A stretch of 18,655 bases of DNA from Deltaproteobacteria bacterium UBA5756 (GCA_002418985.1 DIFE01000063.1:1-18655), one strand, 5' to 3'; shown: positions 1 through 5,827, numbered from the stretch's first letter. Notes: a model not told the origin generated them from the sequence alone. Translations and numbers: made by a program.

Positions 1-1
1 C

Positions 2-235
2 TTTTTCAGCGAGAACTTTTCACATGTCGTTCATTGCGACGGTGCAATATCGGAAAAAGCCATCGCGCTGCTGAAGACGTATGCCCTGTCGCACGGCCTC
101 AGGACCGTTGACGCCATCATTGCAGCCACGGCGATTGCCGGGAAGACTTCGTTTGCCACAAGCAATCACCGGCACTTCAGCATGATGGATGAAATGACAT
201 TGATCAGGTTCAACCCCAATCAGAAAAAAGAATAA
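2..235 (+). CDS. VapC-type PIN-domain toxin, C-terminal part (cut by window edge)
   Basis: An open frame runs in from the left edge for 77 codons and ends at TAA. The visible protein carries the C-terminal half of a PIN domain: a TVDAIIAATA stretch with the third acidic metal-binding position, followed by FATSNHRHFSMM, which matches the usual T.N..HF signature of VapC toxins. Members of this family are Mg-dependent ribonucleases, usually paired with an upstream VapB antitoxin. Here the N-terminal half, including the first catalytic Asp, and any vapB gene lie outside the window, so integrity cannot be judged. It lies among other toxin-antitoxin-type genes. Family assignment is firm; activity and RNA target are unknown. 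Confidence 0.8.
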   Translation, partial: FFSENFSHVVHCDGAISEKAIALLKTYALSHGLRTVDAIIAATAIAGKTSFATSNHRHFSMMDEMTLIRFNPNQKKE

Positions 236-281
236 AAGAAGATTAGGGAAGCCATCAGGATGCCGGGGCGAGACAGTCATC

Positions 282-473
282 TCAAGGCCGGCCCACCATT
301 TCATCTTTATGCTCTTGAAGGAATTTGTATGAATCCCGTAAATTCTTCTCGCAGTCTGCTGAAAGAATCCAGGCGACAGTTGCCACCAGCGCACAGATCA
401 TGCATCCTACCGCAATGACAGCAAGGCAAGGGGGCGAGAGGGACATCGTTAAAAAGAAAGAAACCGGGATCAT
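282..473 (-). CDS. possible small single-pass membrane protein (63 aa)
   Basis: Not a family I recognise. The frame starts at ATG with AGGTGA eight bases upstream, a good ribosome binding site; an alternative GTG start lies 4 codons earlier. The protein has a hydrophobic stretch at about residues 14-37 (LAVIAVGCMICALVATVAW) followed by a charged, helix-prone tail ending in HKDEMVGRP. It would be one membrane segment with a short polar C-terminal tail. The start lies inside a dispersed repeat (440-597), so the frame may be fortuitous. There is no neighbour on the same strand to give context. A plus-strand frame overlaps it but has no recognisable features. Confidence 0.35.
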   Translation of the reverse strand: MIPVSFFLTMSLSPPCLAVIAVGCMICALVATVAWILSADCEKNLRDSYKFLQEHKDEMVGRP

Positions 474-597
474 CCGCACGTTCACCTATATTTCTTATCG
501 GTTGCAATACATCGAGGCAGTCATTCGTTATCTCCCGCGCAGACGGGATGTAAATGCGGCCTGATCCCTGTCTTCTGGGATCTGGACGCAATTTTCT
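440..597. repeat. dispersed ~158-bp repeat, copy 1
   Basis: Related to 1570-1728 and, in shortened form, to 4170-4275. All copies begin near GGGACAT.CGTT and end with TCTGGACGCAAT. Two hairpins are seen: TCCCG(533-537)/CGGGA(544-548), and GATCCC(563-568)/GGGATC(577-582) around the loop TGTCTTCT. It lies just upstream of the hicB-like gene, between genes of opposite strand. It makes up most of the otherwise weakly coding 236-623 stretch. Confidence 0.65.
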
Positions 598-623
598 GGC
601 CATAGAGAAATTGGAGGCTGAAC

Positions 624-953
624 ATGGCTCTAAAAAATGATCATTATACATATCGCGTCACCTGGTCCGCCGAGGACGGGGAATACGTAGGTCTCTGCGC
701 CGAGTTCCCGAGCCTGAGCTGGCTTGCTGACTCACCTGAGACCGCGCTCAGGGGTATCCGGAAGGCAGTGGAAGATGTCCTGAATGATATGCGGGAAACT
801 GGCGAACGGATCCCCGAACCGATAGCGAGCAAGCATTATAGCGGAAGATTTATGGTCCGTGTCCCGCCCTAGGTGCATCGCAAGCTCGCAACAGAAGCAG
901 CCGAATCCGGGGTTAGCCTGAACCGTCTGGCAAGTGCGAAACTAAGCCGGTGA
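624..953 (+). pseudogene. hicB-like antitoxin gene interrupted by an in-frame TAG
   Basis: ATG is preceded by GGAGG at 7 nt. The first 82 codons give a HicB-type N-terminal domain: YRVTWSAEDGEYVGLCAEFP with PSLSWLADSPETALRGI, the fold that occupies HicA-type toxins. At 870-872 the frame meets TAG, then continues for 26 codons as VHRKLATEAAESGVSLNRLA to TGA at 951-953. This is the typical HicB C-terminal DNA-binding segment (usually PPELHRKLA..A...G.SLN). TAG would arise from GAG (Glu) by one change. As read, the product lacks its DNA-binding end, so it might still bind a toxin but not repress. No HicA gene is visible on either side. Readthrough or a sequencing error are alternatives. Confidence 0.8.
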
Positions 954-1042
954 TGGTGCCTCCATAGTCCTATGCCTCAGGGCGCAGGGCAGCTGTAGGG
1001 ACCTTACATATTTCAATTGGAAAGAGGATAGTCTCTTTTTCC

Positions 1043-1339
1043 TCAGACGCTGTCTAGAAACATTACCGTGTGTATCTTGTCCTTGCTCAGCTTTATCGTC
1101 TGTCCGGAAGTTTCGAGTTTGATCGTGATGGTGGCCGGAGATACGACGCCCTTGAGAACGTCAGAGGTTAGGAGCAGCATTTCGTCCTGGGTGAATTGGG
1201 GTGGGTTTTCGAAATGGATGTGGACGATCTCGTTTTTCTTGAACGTCAGTTCCGCGTAGCTTGTCTTGATGGAGAATTCTCTGGTGGTTACCTGACCGGT
1301 AAGTGTTTCGCCGTTTCTCAGGATGATGATGTGTGTCAT
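1043..1339 (-). CDS. small two-repeat beta-rich protein, copy 1 (98 aa), unknown function
   Basis: Start chosen at the ATG of MTHIIILRNGETL. AGAGGG sits about 9 nt upstream, and the same start is used by the near-identical paralogue at 2735-3028. The protein seems to hold two internal repeats of a short beta motif, roughly NGETLTGQV..REFSIKTSYAELTFKKNEI (residues 9-40) and DVLKGVV.PATITIKL.....I.LSKDKIHTVMF (60-95). Such 'ditch the G.v, strand, k..I..i.F' patterns are seen in small barrel or sandwich domains; I do not recognise a named family. No signal peptide or membrane segment. It follows the in-frame remnant of fic and keeps the spacing found in the intact operon, so it may still be expressed from the duplicated promoter. 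Confidence 0.8.
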   Translation of the reverse strand: MTHIIILRNGETLTGQVTTREFSIKTSYAELTFKKNEIVHIHFENPPQFTQDEMLLLTSDVLKGVVSPATITIKLETSGQTIKLSKDKIHTVMFLDSV

Positions 1340-1352
1340 GGGTTTGACCCTC

Positions 1353-1442
1353 TCAGTGTCCCTGCGGGACCGCAATAAATGTTTTCGCCAGGAAGCCCTC
1401 GATTGCGTTCAGGAAGCGCTTTTTTTCCGAGAGCCCGGGCAT
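1353..1442 (-). pseudogene. fic remnant, in-frame internal deletion (29 codons)
   Basis: Starts MPGLSEKKRFLNAIEGF, matching the first residues of the Fic protein at 3042-4043 (MPGLSERKRILNAIGG), and ends LAKTFIAVPQGH, identical to the last 12 residues of that protein. Everything between, including the inhibitory SxxxEG motif, the FIC catalytic loop and the C-terminal helix-turn-helix, is gone. The junction is near 1390-1400. The loss keeps the frame, so translation would stop 13 nt before the start of the small downstream gene, as in the intact operon. GGAG remains ahead of the ATG. No Fic activity is possible; any role would be as a leader for the downstream gene. Confidence 0.8.
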
Positions 1443-1463
1443 AGAGTCTCCGTTTCCCGAAAT

Positions 1464-1553
1464 GTTTCGCATAATGAACCGTATACCACGTGTCAGTTGT
1501 AATATCAATATGTTAAAGGTGTTTCGCAAACCCCTTGTTTTTCGGTGCGAAAC
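1464..1553 (-). promoter_or_regulatory. fic promoter/operator, duplicated copy
   Basis: On the minus strand TTGATA (1503-1508) and TATACG (1480-1485) are 17 nt apart. Three copies of one octamer surround them: GTTTCGCA at 1464-1471 and 1521-1528, and its inverse TGCGAAAC at 1546-1553. All positions are exactly 2601 nt from those of the intact fic copy. The three boxes are preserved despite nearby substitutions. Confidence 0.5.
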
Positions 1554-1569
1554 GGTTGAGGAACCGACG

Positions 1570-1728
1570 GGGACATTCGTTTAGAAGTAAGAAACTCTGG
1601 ATTGCCCTGCACGTTCGCCAATGTTCCCTACTGGTTGCGATACATCGAGACAGTCATTCCTTATCTCCCGCTCAGCGGGATGCAAATGCGGCCTGATCCG
1701 TGTCTTCTCCGGATCTGGACGCAATTCT
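1570..1728. repeat. dispersed ~158-bp repeat, copy 2
   Basis: Full-length relative of 440-597. Hairpins: TCCCGC(1666-1671)/GCGGGA(1675-1680), and GATCCG(1695-1700)/CGGATC(1710-1715) around TGTCTTCTC. It is followed by CCAGTGACCCCGC and GTGAGACAGTC, which also follow copy 3. The non-coding stretch 1443-1976 consists of this repeat, the duplicated fic promoter and one direct-repeat copy at 1824-1853; I see no gene in it. Confidence 0.7.
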
Positions 1729-1823
1729 TTCAAGGTTTCCTCCCCAAACTTTCTTCATTGCCTCCAGTGACCCCGCTTAAGGGCCGGGGAACGGGCGTGA
1801 GACAGTCCTTTTCTTTTCTGGCT

Positions 1824-1853
1824 GGTTCTATCGCAGGGTGGTTTCTGAGGTCT
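1824..1853. repeat. direct repeat flanking the parDE-like pair, left copy
   Basis: GGTTCTAT, GCAGG and the 15-mer TGGTTTCTGAGGTCT (1839-1853) recur in the same order and orientation at 2696-2727, with the 15-mer at 2713-2727. The two copies bracket the parD/parE-like pair. Confidence 0.6.
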
Positions 1854-1976
1854 CGGCGGCATAAGAGCTTTTCCTGCAGGAGTTGTTTGGTGCAAGAGGG
1901 CATTGGCGTGCGGTAGTGTTTGAGGGAAATGATACGGAAACGATTTTGACACCATGGAAGAAAGGAGATAAACTGT

Positions 1977-2258
1977 ATGATAAAAGTGATACAGAGTGCA
2001 CGAGGTGATCGTATGAAGAAGGAGTCGATGATCTCCATCAGGATGCCGGGTGACCTGGCGGAAAGATTGAATGATCTGGCGAAAGCCACTGACCGGTCAA
2101 GGTCCTATCTGGCTACCCTGGCGATAGAGGAATTCGTCGCTACCCAGGAATGGCAGGTTCGGGCTATCAGGGAAGGGATGGAGGATGCTCAGGCGGGCAG
2201 GGTGGTGGACCACAATGATGCTGTCAAAGAGCTGAAGAAATGGGGTAGGAAAAAGTAA
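1977..2258 (+). CDS. ParD/CopG-type ribbon-helix-helix antitoxin
   Basis: The protein of 93 aa has a ribbon-helix-helix N-terminus (MISIRMPGDLAERLNDLAKA, then RSRSYLATLAIEEFV). This is the DNA-binding dimer fold of CopG/ParD antitoxins. The tail QEWQVRAIREGMEDAQAGR, then HNDAVKELKKWG is typical of the toxin-wrapping region. The first ATG has AAAGGAG 7-8 nt upstream. A second start, MKKESMISI at 2013, also has GAGGTGA upstream and fits the usual family start better, so the N-terminal 12 residues are uncertain. The stop overlaps the toxin ATG by one base (TAATG), showing coupled translation. It probably neutralises the downstream toxin and represses its own operon, as known for the family. Confidence 0.85.
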   Translation: MIKVIQSARGDRMKKESMISIRMPGDLAERLNDLAKATDRSRSYLATLAIEEFVATQEWQVRAIREGMEDAQAGRVVDHNDAVKELKKWGRKK

Positions 2259-2533
2259 TGCGCTTGGAGTGGACGGTCAAGGCGATCAAAGACCTCCGGG
2301 CCGCCGGGGCGTTCATCGCCCACGATAATCCCGATGCGGCGCAAGGGATGGCGGAACGAGTGAGAGAGGCAGCCGAATATCTTTTGGATCATCCCAGCAT
2401 GGGCCGGCCCGGAAGGATTGTGAACACGAGAGAATTGGTCGTCACCGGCACACCCTTCATTATCATCTACTGGGTCCGCGGCGGCGCCGTCCAGATCCTG
2501 AGATTACTTCACCATTCACAGAAATGGCCGTAG
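2258..2533 (+). CDS. RelE/ParE-superfamily toxin
   Basis: Protein of 91 aa, a normal length for ParE-type toxins. It begins LEWTVKAIKDLRAAGAFIAH, continues with the helix ERVREAAEYLLDHPSMGRPG, and ends with strands ELVVTGTPFIIIYWV and ILRLLHHSQKWP, the closing signature of the ParE branch. Family members either poison gyrase (ParE) or cleave mRNA on ribosomes (RelE); sequence alone favours ParE but does not settle it. It is translationally coupled to the upstream ribbon-helix-helix antitoxin. No truncation or frameshift is visible. The pair is bracketed by short direct repeats, suggesting it moved or was rearranged as a unit. Confidence 0.88.
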   Translation: MRLEWTVKAIKDLRAAGAFIAHDNPDAAQGMAERVREAAEYLLDHPSMGRPGRIVNTRELVVTGTPFIIIYWVRGGAVQILRLLHHSQKWP

Positions 2534-2568
2534 TCACATGGGGTTACCCAGGGGGCCATCAGGAAATC

Positions 2569-2618
2569 CACTTCAGTACCCGCATTTTCCTCCAGGCCGG
2601 CGGAACACTCAACCCATT
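2569..2618. repeat. 50-bp repeat of a translation-start region, copy 1
   Basis: Matches 5828-5877 at 42 of 50 positions by eye. On the minus strand both carry GGAGGAAAATG followed by codons for MRVLK. Here the frame stops after 8 codons (MRVLKWIS). The other copy leads in frame into the phospholipase gene. This looks like a decayed gene start. Confidence 0.6.
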
Positions 2619-2695
2619 CTTTCTTGCGCCTCCGGAGGATGAGCATGGGCATGTCCGCCAACTGTAAAAAACTGATATTTCAAGACCTTACCCCA

Positions 2696-2727
2696 GGTTC
2701 TATTGTTGCAGGTGGTTTCTGAGGTCT
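2696..2727. repeat. direct repeat flanking the parDE-like pair, right copy
   Basis: Partner of 1824-1853; shares GGTTCTAT, GCAGG and TGGTTTCTGAGGTCT. It ends about 10 bp before the start of the right copy of the fic duplication. Confidence 0.6.
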
Positions 2728-2734
2728 AAAATCA

Positions 2735-3028
2735 TTAAATGCTGTCCAGAAACATTATCGTATGTATCTTGTCCTTGCTCAGTTCTGTTTGGCCCGAAGA
2801 CGAAAGCTTGATCGTTATGGTAGCTGGAGACACAACGCCCTTTAGAACGTCAGAAGCCAGAAGCAGCATTTCGTCCTGGGTGAATTGGGGTGGGTTTTGA
2901 AAATGGATGTGTACTATTTCATTTCTTTTGAACTTGAGTTCCGCGTAGCTTGTCTTGATAGAGAATTCCTTGTTGGTCACTTGCCCGGAAAGCGTTTCGC
3001 CGTTTCTGAGGATGATGATGTGTGTCAT
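2735..3028 (-). CDS. small two-repeat beta-rich protein, copy 2 (97 aa), co-operonic with fic
   Basis: Closely similar to the product of 1043-1339 with scattered substitutions (for example TGQVTTREF against SGQVTNKEF) and one residue fewer near GQTELSKDK. Start chosen at ATG 13 nt after the fic stop, with GAGAGGG as ribosome binding site; upstream in-frame codons lie inside fic. Two repeated beta motifs, no signal peptide, no Cys. Being directly downstream of fic, and duplicated with it, it may act together with the Fic enzyme as substrate, partner or accessory inhibitor. That is inference: the Fic protein already carries its own inhibitory helix, and I know no family name for this protein. 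Confidence 0.82.
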   Translation of the reverse strand: MTHIIILRNGETLSGQVTNKEFSIKTSYAELKFKRNEIVHIHFQNPPQFTQDEMLLLASDVLKGVVSPATITIKLSSSGQTELSKDKIHTIMFLDSI

Positions 3029-3041
3029 GGGTTTGACCCTC

Positions 3042-4043
3042 TCAGTGTCCCTGCGGGACCGCAATGAATGTTTTCGCCAGCGTTTCCACTTCCAGTTTTT
3101 CGTGGGTGAACCAGTCTTTTCCGCGCTTTACCGCCACGAATTTTCCCCTGTTTATGAGAGTCCTCATGCTGTCGGACGCAAACCCGAGGGCGTATGCCAC
3201 GTCCTTCGCGGGCTTGAGGGCTATATCTCCTCTCGTTTCAAGGATGCTGATGATCATCCTATCGAGTGTTGTTCTGGACGCCTCGAGGATCATGTCTTCC
3301 ATGGGGGTGGAATTGATCGTCGGGAGTATCGCGGAGGCCTTTTCGGGGCCCGGAAAATCTTTCGTTGTTTTGCGTAGAGCCTGGTCTCCGGCTTCCAGTG
3401 CGCGATAGTACCTGTCCTTTGATGCGTCATCGCCTTTCAGGATGATCGGGGGAAAGCCCCGGGAGACGAGGAGATAGTTTGTCACTATTCTTCCGGTCCT
3501 TCCGTTTCCGTCAGAAAAAGGATGTATCGCTTCGAAGAGAATGTGCTGTACTGCTATTTCACGCATGGTGGCGGTGTCCCCGGGGGTTTCCCTGTGATCG
3601 AGGATGTATTGTTTGTGGACCTTCATCCACTCATTGATATCAATCCCGGGGGGCGGAGATATTTTTGCGCCGGCGATCTTGATATCCCCCTTTCTGAATG
3701 TTCCGCCATTCCCATCGATGCCTTCAAGAAGCATTTTATTGATCTGCCTGACGATGGCGAGATTGAGCATGAATTCCCCTGTCTGCAGACCCTGAAAGGC
3801 GAGTTCGTAGAAATATTTCGCCGTTCTGTAATAATTGAAGGCTTCTGTCTGGCTCTTCTTCATGGGTTTGCCCCTGGCCAGGACTTCCTCAAGCTCGTTC
3901 TCGGAAACAAACACGCCTTCGATCAATATGGAGTTTCGCGTCTCTTCCTTCAGAATATAGAGCCACTCATTGTTGACAACCTCAGGAGGGGGCAGCCCTC
4001 CGATTGCGTTCAGGATGCGCTTTCTTTCCGAGAGCCCGGGCAT
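3042..4043 (-). CDS. fic: Fic-domain protein adenylyltransferase, class II
   Basis: Protein of 333 aa. The start at MPGLSERK is set by a perfect AAAGGAGG five bases upstream, so the longer upstream frame is not used. The FIC active-site loop HPFSDGNGRTGR is at residues 174-185 and matches HxFx(D/E)GNGRxxR with catalytic His174. An N-terminal helix carries SILIEG (38-43), fitting the (S/T)xxxE(G/N) inhibitory motif. This makes it a class II Fic that restrains itself in cis. Residues about 265-325 look like a winged helix-turn-helix (DVAYALGFASDSMRTLINRG). Such enzymes transfer AMP from ATP to Ser, Thr or Tyr of target proteins. The small beta-rich gene follows after 13 nt. All catalytic residues are intact; the target is unknown. 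Confidence 0.93.
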   Translation of the reverse strand: MPGLSERKRILNAIGGLPPPEVVNNEWLYILKEETRNSILIEGVFVSENELEEVLARGKPMKKSQTEAFNYYRTAKYFYELAFQGLQTGEFMLNLAIVRQINKMLLEGIDGNGGTFRKGDIKIAGAKISPPPGIDINEWMKVHKQYILDHRETPGDTATMREIAVQHILFEAIHPFSDGNGRTGRIVTNYLLVSRGFPPIILKGDDASKDRYYRALEAGDQALRKTTKDFPGPEKASAILPTINSTPMEDMILEASRTTLDRMIISILETRGDIALKPAKDVAYALGFASDSMRTLINRGKFVAVKRGKDWFTHEKLEVETLAKTFIAVPQGH

Positions 4044-4064
4044 AGAGCCTCCTTTTCCCAAAGT

Positions 4065-4154
4065 GTTTCGCATAATGAATCGTATACCATGTGTCAGTTG
4101 TAATATCAATATGTTAAAGGTGTTTCGCAAACCCCTTGCTTTTCGGTGCGAAAC
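4065..4154 (-). promoter_or_regulatory. fic promoter with three GTTTCGCA boxes
   Basis: Minus-strand TTGATA (4104-4109) and TATACG (4081-4086), 17 nt apart. Box GTTTCGCA at 4065-4072 lies at the expected transcription start. A second box at 4122-4129 and an inverted one at 4147-4154 form a palindrome with a 17-nt gap upstream of the -35. The layout suggests repression by a protein binding both sites. The Fic C-terminal helix-turn-helix is one candidate; this is inference. Confidence 0.55.
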
Positions 4155-4169
4155 AGCTGAGGGCAGCGA

Positions 4170-4275
4170 AGGGGACATTCGTTAAAAAGAAAGACAGTCA
4201 TTCATTATCTCCGCACAGCGGGATGCAAATGCGGCCTGATCCGCGTCTTCTCCGGATCTGGACGCAATCTTTTCA
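4170..4275. repeat. dispersed hairpin repeat, copy 3 (internally shortened)
   Basis: Begins GGGGACATTCGTTAAAAAGAAAG as in copy 1, then jumps to GACAGTCATTCATTATCTCC, missing about 60 nt. Hairpins CCGC(4211-4214)/GCGG(4218-4221) and GATCCG(4238-4243)/CGGATC(4253-4258). With the fic promoter and the block around 4312-4370 it fills the non-coding stretch 4044-4447; I see no gene there. Confidence 0.65.
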
Positions 4276-4382
4276 GGCTTCCTCTCTATGCTCTCTTTTG
4301 TGACTCCAGTGACCCCGCCTAAGGGCGGGAGAACGGGTCCCGTTTGTTACGGGATAAACGTGAGACAGTCTTCTGCTTCTGA

Positions 4383-4448
4383 AACGCCTTTCTCTGCGTC
4401 CTGTCCTCCAGGTACTATTTCCGGTTACGCAGGTTTTCGCAAAGCGTT
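4383..4448. repeat. long imperfect inverted repeat after the lipoprotein gene
   Basis: AACGC(C)TTT (4383-4391) pairs with AAAGCGTT (4441-4448), and CTGCGT (4394-4399) pairs with ACGCAG (4427-4432). It reaches the lipoprotein stop codon, so it could help end transcription or protect the mRNA. No U-run follows on the minus strand. Confidence 0.35.
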
Positions 4449-4846
4449 CAGTTATTGTCGCAAGGCACCAGCTTCTGTTGACGATAGTACGGGAAATCCA
4501 CAAAATCCGTGGTTTTGCCGAGGTCTTTGTAGTGGACGAATTTTGACTCTTTATCGCACAGGATCAATACGTAGCTGTTGTCTTCTATCGTTACGCGAAC
4601 GGGGTAGGCTATCACATTTTCCAGGCACTCCCTGTCCTGATAGTATGTCTCGAGGATGGAGAAGAACTTTTCGGTATTGAGGTCAGGGGGTAGGGCGCCT
4701 TGCCGCAGTTGGTGGCCCTTGATCTTCTGGGAGAAATCTACGAGACAGTCATCCAGGTTGGCTACCTGGGATTGTCCCGAATAGCATGAGACAACCAGGA
4801 AGATCACCGTCAGGGATGTCAGCGAGAGAAAGCTTTTTCTTTTCAT
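4448..4846 (-). CDS. small predicted lipoprotein (132 aa), unknown function
   Basis: Begins MKRKSFLSLTSLTVIFLVVSC: a basic start, a hydrophobic core and a lipobox VVSC with the lipidated Cys at residue 21. The mature part of about 112 residues has several Cys and many charged residues and belongs to no family I recognise. Start chosen at ATG 4846 with GGTGA just upstream; a GTG at 4855 would overlap the preceding gene by 4 nt and add three residues. It lies immediately after the phospholipase-like gene, so the two are almost certainly co-transcribed and translationally coupled. Likely anchored to the inner or outer membrane; residue 22 is Tyr, giving no inner-membrane retention signal. Confidence 0.78.
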   Translation of the reverse strand: MKRKSFLSLTSLTVIFLVVSCYSGQSQVANLDDCLVDFSQKIKGHQLRQGALPPDLNTEKFFSILETYYQDRECLENVIAYPVRVTIEDNSYVLILCDKESKFVHYKDLGKTTDFVDFPYYRQQKLVPCDNN

Positions 4847-4851
4847 GGCGA

Positions 4852-5799
4852 TCACCAGTATACCAGTTTAGAAGTTGCGATGTCCTTTCCCGTATCGAGA
4901 TCACAGTTCGAGATACCGGAAATGAATGGATCAAGGTTGCCGCCGGAAAGCCCTTTTGAAAACGAAACCCACTTGTCGGATACGTGCTGCACGGCCCTGG
5001 GGAACACGCCTGTTTCGTAGTTGCCCTTCTTCCCGTCGGGGAGCAGAAGATCATCGAGGAAAGATTTCCTTTCCGCGGCCGTTATCCGGGTGCTTGTCTT
5101 ATACGTAAACTTGTGTCCCGAATCGATCAGCCTTCCGACAAAAGTCGGTCTTCCCGCCATTCCCAGCCAGTCCTCGAACTCATCGTGCCACTTGTCGATA
5201 TCGGGATGGTGGTTTTTGTGATCTTCCGGGAAATGAACGCCCAGGGTTTCATCCCAGAACTGGCGAAGCAGGGGATGTATTTTGTCATCGTCCCCGGGGG
5301 CCGAGCAATTGTTCAGGAGTTTGATCAGCTGGCTGTGTTCTATTTCCGCTCCGTTTCGGACCTTGTTGTAGATGAAGACATCCTGGATCATCTCACAGTG
5401 CCTGTGCTCTTTTTCGTTTCCCTTGTATGGTCCTACGATGTTGGCTACAACGGGATGCACGACGAGATCCGCTGTTACGTGAGACAGATAGCCCAGGAAC
5501 CAGCAAAAGGGTATGGCGAACGATTCGTTATCAAACCCCTTTTTTGCGCGTTCCAAAAGTTTTTTTGCAACGGTGACGATGAGGTCTCCGGTGAAGTCGT
5601 AGTGCATATGATCGGCCCATATCTTTTGACCTGGCTGGAGAAGAGCAAGGTAAGGGTAGTCGGGTCCCACCGAGCCTAAACGAACGAAGTGCGATCTCGT
5701 CAGCGCCTCGGCGCGAAGCTTTGCTTCAACATTGTTATTATTGCCATATCCGTTCAGAGACCTGTCGGTGATCATCAAATGGGCATAACCTGCTGGCAT
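4852..5799 (-). CDS. zinc-dependent phospholipase C-like protein
   Basis: Protein of 315 aa starting MPAGYAHLMITD. Candidate metal ligands follow the zinc-dependent phospholipase C pattern (Zn_dep_PLPC family): His7, GPD at 45-47, DHMHYD with His64 and His66, LGYLSHVTADLVVHP with His107, Asp111 and His115, and EHRHCEMIQD with His132 and His134. In characterised relatives this all-helical fold hydrolyses phospholipid head groups or binds metals. No signal peptide is seen, so it appears cytoplasmic unless exported otherwise. Start chosen at 5799 with GAGGGGG six bases upstream. An ATG 15 codons earlier has GGAGG close by and is possible. The downstream lipoprotein gene overlaps or abuts. Substrate unknown. 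Confidence 0.82.
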   Translation of the reverse strand: MPAGYAHLMITDRSLNGYGNNNNVEAKLRAEALTRSHFVRLGSVGPDYPYLALLQPGQKIWADHMHYDFTGDLIVTVAKKLLERAKKGFDNESFAIPFCWFLGYLSHVTADLVVHPVVANIVGPYKGNEKEHRHCEMIQDVFIYNKVRNGAEIEHSQLIKLLNNCSAPGDDDKIHPLLRQFWDETLGVHFPEDHKNHHPDIDKWHDEFEDWLGMAGRPTFVGRLIDSGHKFTYKTSTRITAAERKSFLDDLLLPDGKKGNYETGVFPRAVQHVSDKWVSFSKGLSGGNLDPFISGISNCDLDTGKDIATSKLVYW

Positions 5800-5827
5800 G
5801 TCAATCCCCCTCTTTCCGAAAAAAATG

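Larger units (their letters stand above)
1046..1807. repeat. duplicated fic locus, left copy (fic internally deleted)
   Basis: The segment matches 2738-4370 in order: end of the small beta-rich gene, its start region, start of fic, fic promoter and boxes, then the hairpin repeat and a CCAGTGACCCCGC block. Relative to the right copy it lacks a net 912 nt of fic. The right copy in turn lacks about 60 nt inside the hairpin repeat. Divergence of the two copies is moderate, so the duplication is not brand new. Confidence 0.85.
2738..4370. repeat. duplicated fic locus, right copy (complete)
   Basis: Contains the small beta-rich gene, full-length fic, its promoter and boxes, and hairpin repeat copy 3. 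Co-linear with 1046-1807. The fic stop, spacer, ribosome binding site and the fic start region are recognisable in both copies. Confidence 0.85.

Noticed and set aside
870..872. TAG in hicB as a pyrrolysine codon
   Set aside because: Homologues have Glu at this position and nothing in the window points to pyrrolysine use; a nonsense change is simpler.
1602..1916. Plus-strand 104-codon frame over the second hairpin repeat
   Set aside because: It is made of the repeat and neighbouring non-coding sequence, has no ribosome binding site, and the matching frame is broken in the other copies.
440..4275. Hairpin repeats next to toxin-antitoxin genes read as integron attC sites
   Set aside because: No paired RYYYAAC and GTTRRRY core sites are seen at the repeat ends, and the genes do not share one orientation.
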